Assembly: GCA_003445095.1 (NCBI GenBank)
Contig: DLVS01000660.1
Span: 1 to 11,289 of the forward strand
DNA: 11,289 nucleotides
Reading direction: 5' to 3'
Source: Verrucomicrobiales bacterium
GTDB lineage: Bacteria; Verrucomicrobiota; Verrucomicrobiia; Limisphaerales; UBA9464
Shown: positions 7,411 to 11,289 of the stretch, one piece after another
How positions within the stretch are numbered: the stretch's first letter is position 1
How the letters are laid out: every line of letters begins with the position of its first letter
The notes under the pieces: model-generated
Told to the model about the DNA's origin: nothing
The model's input: only the letters and a program-made list of their open reading frames with translations
The model's database searches: none
Program-made: the position numbers and the translations under genes

Positions 7411-9828
7411 TTACGGCTTAACGCGAAGGCGGTAGAATTGCATGCCACTCGAGAGGGGATACGACCCGCCAGAAACCGCCCCGAGAACGAGATCCCAGGG
7501 ACCAGATACGTTCTCGGAAGAGTTTAACACGCCGACTCCCGCCCATTTTAGCCGGACCGTTTCTGCATCGACCTCTTGGATTGAAACGTTGGGCTCTTCG
7601 CTGAGGGGCTCGAAGTAGAAATTGCCCGCTGCGTAACGGTCGGACGGGCCGCCGTCGATAATCTCGGGGAACGCATCCGGATCGTTTCCCCAGCGGCTAC
7701 GGCCCACAAAGTTCAAGCATCCTCCACTGAACTTATCGAAGGTGATTACTCCGGCGCCTCGATTACCGTCCCTCTCACCCTCACCATATCCGGAAGCCAC
7801 GATAGTTCCCTGGAATCCGATGGGCAGGTCAATCGGCGCATCCAATGATTTGAAGCGACTCCCGCCAACGAGTTCGCCGGGGTTGGCCGCGTCAAAGACC
7901 AGCAAGGCGAGTTCGGCCCGCGAGGCTCGATCATACAGGCGGCACTTGATGGTGCGCTTGAGTCCGTCCGAACCATCGTCAAAAACGCCCAGCTTCCTAA
8001 TACGGACCGGCCGGGTTACGTCGAAGTCGTTTCCCGCCGAGCCGCTAAAGTTCGCCTGATTCCCTTCCGTCAATTCTGGGATTACATAGGCCGATCCAGC
8101 CGTGGGAGCGTCGGGCGTGACGGCAACCACCTCCGACTCCACTCCCTCCTCACCATTGGCCCCGACTGCGCGAACCTTATAGAAGATCGTCGTCCCGTTC
8201 GGCCGGCCCGAATCGACGTACGCAATGTCCATTACTTCGGCCACTGGCTCGAAAGCGCCGTCCGCCACCGCCGAGGACAGCACCCGGTATTTGGCGGCCG
8301 GAAGCGGAGCCTTCACCGTTTGCCAGTATAGCGCTACGTCACCGTCGCCGGGAATCGAGGTAACGATTGGCTTGCCGGGCGCGGTGGGCGCGGTGGCGAG
8401 GAAGCTGAAAGTTCCTGCGGCATACCTGACTCCTGTGCCTGGTTCTGGGTTGCCTGGAAACTCTCCCGCGGGCCCGCTTCGCGAAACACCCGAGAAGAAC
8501 AGGGAGTCCCGACCCGTCTGGCTACGTAGCCCAAGGTCTACCTTGAGGGCATCGCCAGCCTTTTCCTCCGGCCCATATCCCGACGCCACAATCGTTCCAC
8601 GGAATCCCCGCGGTAGAGCAACTGCGCTATCGAGTGCTTTGAATCGGCTGCCCCCACGCAAGACTCCCGGAGCCGCCGGCGTGAAGGTCATGGTCGCCGT
8701 GACTCCCTGGGAGACACTATCATATAAGGTCACACGAATTTCTGACTTCAATCCGTTCGCCCCGTCGTCAAATGCACCCAACTGCTCGACCCGGATCGGA
8801 TTCACCACCTCGAAATCCAACCCAAGTTGGCCGCTGAATCCATAGTTGCCGACCGTTCCAGGTGGGACACCGAACGAGACGAACTCATCCGGACCTAAGA
8901 CATAGGGTGCGGTACATTGAATCACTGAATCGGGTCCAGTTCGCGTGCCCGACACCGCCCGCACCACGTAACACAACTCAACACCATTCTGCAGGCCGTC
9001 ATGCACGAAGCGAAGGCCAGTCGCTTCACCAACCTGGGTAAAGGTTCCACCAACGGAAGGCGCGGCCAGGATTTGGTATTTCTCCACCGGCGCGGGCTGG
9101 GTGACCGGATCCCATTCCACAACCACCTGCCGGTCACCTGGAGTCAGCCGAACGACCGGGCCAGCGTTGGCGACGGCAAATCGAGCCGTATCGAGGATAT
9201 CAAACGAATCGTTGCTGAAGAATCGAACTTCATAATCCCCCGGCGTGCTGAAGCCGCCAGCGAACACCAGAGTACCGTCGGCGATACCAGTGGCCCCGCC
9301 TTGCGTGCCATCCACATAGAACCAGTCCAGTGGAGAACCGCTATCACCTCCCGGCCGATAAATGCCGATCCAGTCCTTTGGATTTGCCGGTCCGTTGAGG
9401 AACTGCACGGTGACTTTGGTGCCGGGTTGGTAAGTCTTCGCGTCGGCCCGAACCCGGGGAACCACGGCGACCGTGAGCGGAACCTCCGCCACCACATTGT
9501 ACCCGTCGTTGAGTAGCAGTCGAACGAGGTAGCTCCCCGGCTCGGCGGCGCCTAGGGGGAAAGTCACCTCACCATCGGTGACCGCGACATTACCGACCTC
9601 AGTCCCGTCGAGGTATTGCCAGGAAATGTACTCTTGAGGCGGCTTGTCGCTCGCGTAGAGAGCGATCCAATCCTTGACGTTGCCGGGCGCGTTCTTGAAC
9701 CGCGCGACGATCGCCTCGTTAGGAAGATAGGTTTGGCGATCCAAGTTGAGTTCCGTCTCCTGGCCGAACACTTGGAGCGAACAAGCAAAGAGGCAAAGTA
9801 CGGTGAGCCAGCGATTTATTGAGGGCAT
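7411..9828 (-). CDS. Secreted modular protein: paired beta-sandwich, FN3-like and repeated FDDG domains
   Basis: The 805-residue product is predicted to be exported and extracellular. Domains in order: signal peptide 1-23 (WLTVLCLFACSLQVFGQ); two Ig-like repeats, about 24-121 and 124-221, sharing TY.P, 'KDWI.IY', W.Y.DGT and PG.Y.VR; an FN3-like domain, about 222-308; a first FDDG domain, about 315-478 (LGAFDDGANGL, GGSRFKALD, GFRGTIVASGYG, RYAAGTFSF); a second FN3-like domain, about 481-573; a second FDDG domain, about 581-750 (LGVFDDGSDGL, GGSRFKSLD, GFQGTIVASGYG, RYAAGNFYF); and a C-terminal module, 755-805 (RLKWAGVGVL, SENVSGPWDL, FYRLR), common at the ends of verrucomicrobial secreted proteins. 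ATG 9828 is supported by AGGAA seven bases upstream and by the signal peptide directly after it. The longer open frame up to 10134 overlaps the opposite-strand gene and buries the signal peptide. No enzyme motif was found; binding or adhesion is an inference. Confidence 0.85.
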   Translation of the reverse strand: MPSINRWLTVLCLFACSLQVFGQETELNLDRQTYLPNEAIVARFKNAPGNVKDWIALYASDKPPQEYISWQYLDGTEVGNVAVTDGEVTFPLGAAEPGSYLVRLLLNDGYNVVAEVPLTVAVVPRVRADAKTYQPGTKVTVQFLNGPANPKDWIGIYRPGGDSGSPLDWFYVDGTQGGATGIADGTLVFAGGFSTPGDYEVRFFSNDSFDILDTARFAVANAGPVVRLTPGDRQVVVEWDPVTQPAPVEKYQILAAPSVGGTFTQVGEATGLRFVHDGLQNGVELCYVVRAVSGTRTGPDSVIQCTAPYVLGPDEFVSFGVPPGTVGNYGFSGQLGLDFEVVNPIRVEQLGAFDDGANGLKSEIRVTLYDSVSQGVTATMTFTPAAPGVLRGGSRFKALDSAVALPRGFRGTIVASGYGPEEKAGDALKVDLGLRSQTGRDSLFFSGVSRSGPAGEFPGNPEPGTGVRYAAGTFSFLATAPTAPGKPIVTSIPGDGDVALYWQTVKAPLPAAKYRVLSSAVADGAFEPVAEVMDIAYVDSGRPNGTTIFYKVRAVGANGEEGVESEVVAVTPDAPTAGSAYVIPELTEGNQANFSGSAGNDFDVTRPVRIRKLGVFDDGSDGLKRTIKCRLYDRASRAELALLVFDAANPGELVGGSRFKSLDAPIDLPIGFQGTIVASGYGEGERDGNRGAGVITFDKFSGGCLNFVGRSRWGNDPDAFPEIIDGGPSDRYAAGNFYFEPLSEEPNVSIQEVDAETVRLKWAGVGVLNSSENVSGPWDLVLGAVSGGSYPLSSGMQFYRLRVKP
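7579..8886 (-). repeat. Duplicated FDDG domain unit separated by FN3-like domain
   Basis: Within the secreted protein, residues about 315-478 and about 581-750 are diverged copies of one domain. Anchor blocks shared in the same order are LG.FDDG..GLK, LYD, GGSRFK.LD, LP.GF.GTIVASGYG and RYAAG.F.F. With the FN3-like domain in front of each copy this is a two-fold duplication of an FN3-FDDG unit, clear at protein level and much weaker at DNA level, hence old. Confidence 0.8.
9166..9759 (-). repeat. Tandem pair of Ig-like 'KDWI.IY' domains
   Basis: Residues about 24-121 and 124-221 of the secreted protein align along their whole length: TY.P near the start, N.P.N.KDWI.IY in the middle, W.Y.DGT..G, then DG...F and PG.Y.VR...ND. 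I recall similar 'DWIGIY' beta-sandwich domains beside phosphoesterases and in other secreted proteins. Here no enzyme domain accompanies them. Confidence 0.75.
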
Positions 9829-9945
9829 GGTGTGGTTCCTATCTCCAAGCTCCCCAATTATGTCAAGGTTCCCCGAGGACATCGCGCCAGCATTTTGAAA
9901 CCAGGAATGTAGGAAACTGCGGTTTCGCGACTCTGGCTTTCCTGA
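9829..9945. promoter_or_regulatory. Divergent promoter region of the secreted-protein and AMP-binding genes
   Basis: The two genes start 117 bases apart and point away from each other. For the leftward gene, a perfect TTGACA lies on the minus strand at 9866-9861 and AGGAA precedes the ATG by seven bases. The best -10 at 17 bases spacing (GATAGG) is poor and would place transcription start at the start codon, so the promoter remains uncertain. For the rightward gene, TTGAAA at 9895-9900 has no good -10 partner, and no Shine-Dalgarno precedes its ATG. Confidence 0.35.
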
Positions 9946-11289
9946 ATGGCAAATTCGGTCAACCTCAACGCAATGTTGGAGCAACGCTGGCGGAACACGG
10001 TGCGAGAGCGAGGGAATGACCTCGCGCTCAGTCAGCCTGCCACCGGCGAAACTTGGACGTTCCAACAACTCGCCGAGGCAGCGGACGGCGTCGCTGAACC
10101 GGACGAGCCCGGGCTTTCGTTTCCGGTGGGTCACAACGTCGGGTTTATCTTAACCGTGTTGCGTGCCTGGCGCTCCGGAACGCCCATCTGTCCGTTGGAG
10201 GTTGGGCAACCGGCTCCGGCGATTCCACGCCCACCCCCTAAGATTGCTCACCTGAAGCTGACTTCCGGCACCACCGGGGCGGCGCGTTGTGTCGCCTTCA
10301 CCGCCTCTCAACTCGGCGCTGATGCCGACGCCATCGTGACCACGATGGGACTGGACCCGAAATTCCCGAACCTCGGCGTTATCTCACTGGCGCACAGTTA
10401 CGGATTTTCAAACCTCATCCTCCCCTTGCTCCTCCACGGCATACCGCTGTTTTTGGTACCCTCGCCCTTGCCTGGAGCGCTGGCCCGCGTTGTGGCCGCC
10501 TATCCCCTAATTCATTTCACGCTACCGGCTGTTCCGGCGCTGTGGCGAGCGTGGCACGAGGCCGGCGTGATCCCCAGAAACCTGCATCGGGCGATCTCCG
10601 CGGGTGCGCCCCTGCCATTGCCACTTGAGGAGGCGGTCTTCGAACGCGTCGGTGTGAAGCTCCACAATTTCCTGGGCTCCTCAGAATGTGGTGGAATTGC
10701 CTACGATTCCACGGAATCGCCCAGAACCGACGCGCGAATCGCCGGCACGCCTCTCCATCAGGTGAAACTGACTCGCGCCGCGGACGGCTGCCTCGAGGTC
10801 AGGAGTCCAGGCGTAGGAGAGGATTATTGGCCTGAAGCTGAAGCGTCATTACAAGGTGGTCTCTTCCGTACTCCTGATTTAGTGGAGCTCAGTGCGGGCG
10901 GTGAGGTGTTGCTTTTGGGCCGGTCCGTGGACGTAATCAACGTCGCCGGGCGCAAAGTGTTGCCCGACACGATCGAGTCAGCGCTGCGACTCCACCCAGA
11001 ATTACGGGACTGTCTGGTATTGGGACTGCCTGCTGAGGAGTCCCGAGGGGAAATTATCGCCGCCGTATTCGAAGCCGCGACTCCCCTGAGCCATGATCAA
11101 CTTACGACCTTCCTCCAGCGGCGCCTTCCTGCCTGGCAGATGCCGCGGCGGTGGCGCTTCTGCTTGAAAAAACAAATACTTCTTCATATCACCTCGCTCC
11201 CTTCTCGCAGCGCGGCCTCGTCCATCGCGGCGCACTTCAGTCCCTTTTCCTTCTTCCCGGCGGGCAGCAATTTGGGATCGGTCCACCTC
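9946..11289 (+). CDS. Compact AMP-binding (acyl/aryl-CoA synthetase type) protein, 3' end atypical
   Basis: The frame is open for 448 codons to the window edge. Members of this superfamily activate a carboxylate with ATP as an acyl-adenylate, usually passing it to CoA or a carrier protein. Visible motifs: TWTFQQLAEAAD (about 40-51), phosphate-binding LTSGTTGAARCV from residue 105 (S107-G111), LAHSYGFSN, AISAGAPLP, FLGSSECGG with Glu247 in the A5 position, FRTPDL with Asp311 (A7), and GRSVDVINVAGRKVLPDTIE from Gly325 to Glu344 (A8). The P-loop comes early, so the N-terminal part is shorter than in most relatives. After PRRWRF (ends at base 11160, residue 405) the expected final strand with the catalytic GK lysine is missing from all three frames. 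What follows is Ser-rich and unlike the family. ATG 9946 directly follows an in-frame TGA; ATG 9973 is an alternative. Substrate unknown. Confidence 0.8.
   Translation, partial: MANSVNLNAMLEQRWRNTVRERGNDLALSQPATGETWTFQQLAEAADGVAEPDEPGLSFPVGHNVGFILTVLRAWRSGTPICPLEVGQPAPAIPRPPPKIAHLKLTSGTTGAARCVAFTASQLGADADAIVTTMGLDPKFPNLGVISLAHSYGFSNLILPLLLHGIPLFLVPSPLPGALARVVAAYPLIHFTLPAVPALWRAWHEAGVIPRNLHRAISAGAPLPLPLEEAVFERVGVKLHNFLGSSECGGIAYDSTESPRTDARIAGTPLHQVKLTRAADGCLEVRSPGVGEDYWPEAEASLQGGLFRTPDLVELSAGGEVLLLGRSVDVINVAGRKVLPDTIESALRLHPELRDCLVLGLPAEESRGEIIAAVFEAATPLSHDQLTTFLQRRLPAWQMPRRWRFCLKKQILLHITSLPSRSAASSIAAHFSPFSFFPAGSNLGSVHL
11184..11288 (-). CDS. Possible C-terminal fragment of a gene on the opposite strand
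   Basis: Entering at the right edge on the minus strand, one frame gives 34 residues (WTDPKLLPAGKKEKGL ... DEAALREGSEVI) and then TGA at 11186-11184. Its charged, balanced composition and high GC at third positions look more protein-like than the Ser-rich plus-strand reading of the same bases. If real, it would end just right of the point where the AMP-binding homology stops. No family can be named from so short a piece, and no start is in the window. A longer minus frame (11286-11002) is Arg-rich and runs antisense to conserved motifs, so it is not favoured. Confidence 0.3.
   Translation of the reverse strand, partial: RWTDPKLLPAGKKEKGLKCAAMDEAALREGSEVI

Noticed and set aside
9836..9866. 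TTGACA with GATAGG as a sigma-70 promoter for the secreted protein
   Set aside because: The -35 match is perfect, but the -10 matches only three of six bases and would put transcription start at the start codon.
9829..10134. 102-residue N-terminal extension of the modular secreted protein
   Set aside because: It would bury a clear signal peptide inside the protein, runs antisense to the AMP-binding gene, and the ATG at 9828 has AGGAA at good spacing.
11002..11286. 94-residue Arg-rich minus-strand open frame at the right edge
   Set aside because: Most of it is antisense to conserved motifs of the AMP-binding protein. A different minus frame ending at 11184 reads more like a protein.

Overview
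The window looks like a piece of a GC-rich bacterial chromosome from the Planctomycetes-Verrucomicrobia group, most likely Verrucomicrobia. Three things point that way. One gene encodes a short HEAT-repeat protein with the CxxCH 'putative heme-binding domain' typical of those phyla. One secreted protein ends in the 'sum of SxNxxGPW ... FYRLR' module common in Verrucomicrobia. Several genes use GTG starts and lack clear Shine-Dalgarno sites. This assignment is inferred from protein style only, not from a marker-gene search.

Layout, left to right. Positions 1-450 (minus): the N-terminal 150 residues of an exported or membrane-anchored protein that runs off the left edge. 451-794: an intergenic stretch with no gene I can support. 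795-1943 (plus): an exported HEAT-repeat c-type cytochrome-like protein. 2000-4243 (plus): priA, the replication-restart helicase. 4267-5856 (minus): der, the double-GTPase ribosome assembly factor, convergent with priA. 5857-6060: a divergent intergenic region with a small inverted repeat around a TAAAAT box. 6061-7350 (plus): a gingipain-like (C25-type, caspase-fold) cysteine peptidase-like protein without signal peptide. 7411-9828 (minus): an 805-residue secreted modular protein built from duplicated beta-sandwich domains, fibronectin-III-like domains and a duplicated 'FDDG' domain. 9829-9945: a divergent promoter-sized region. 9946 to the right edge (plus): a compact AMP-binding acyl/aryl-CoA synthetase-type protein whose recognisable homology stops near 11160. 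11184-11288 (minus): a possible 3' end of another gene on the opposite strand.

The genes do not form one obvious pathway. priA and der are housekeeping genes, and the others are accessory or envelope genes. No tRNA, rRNA, CRISPR array, IS element or known defence locus was seen. The points most worth a second look are the soluble C25-like protein, the broken or chimeric 3' end of the AMP-binding gene, and the repeated 'FDDG' domains of the secreted protein.
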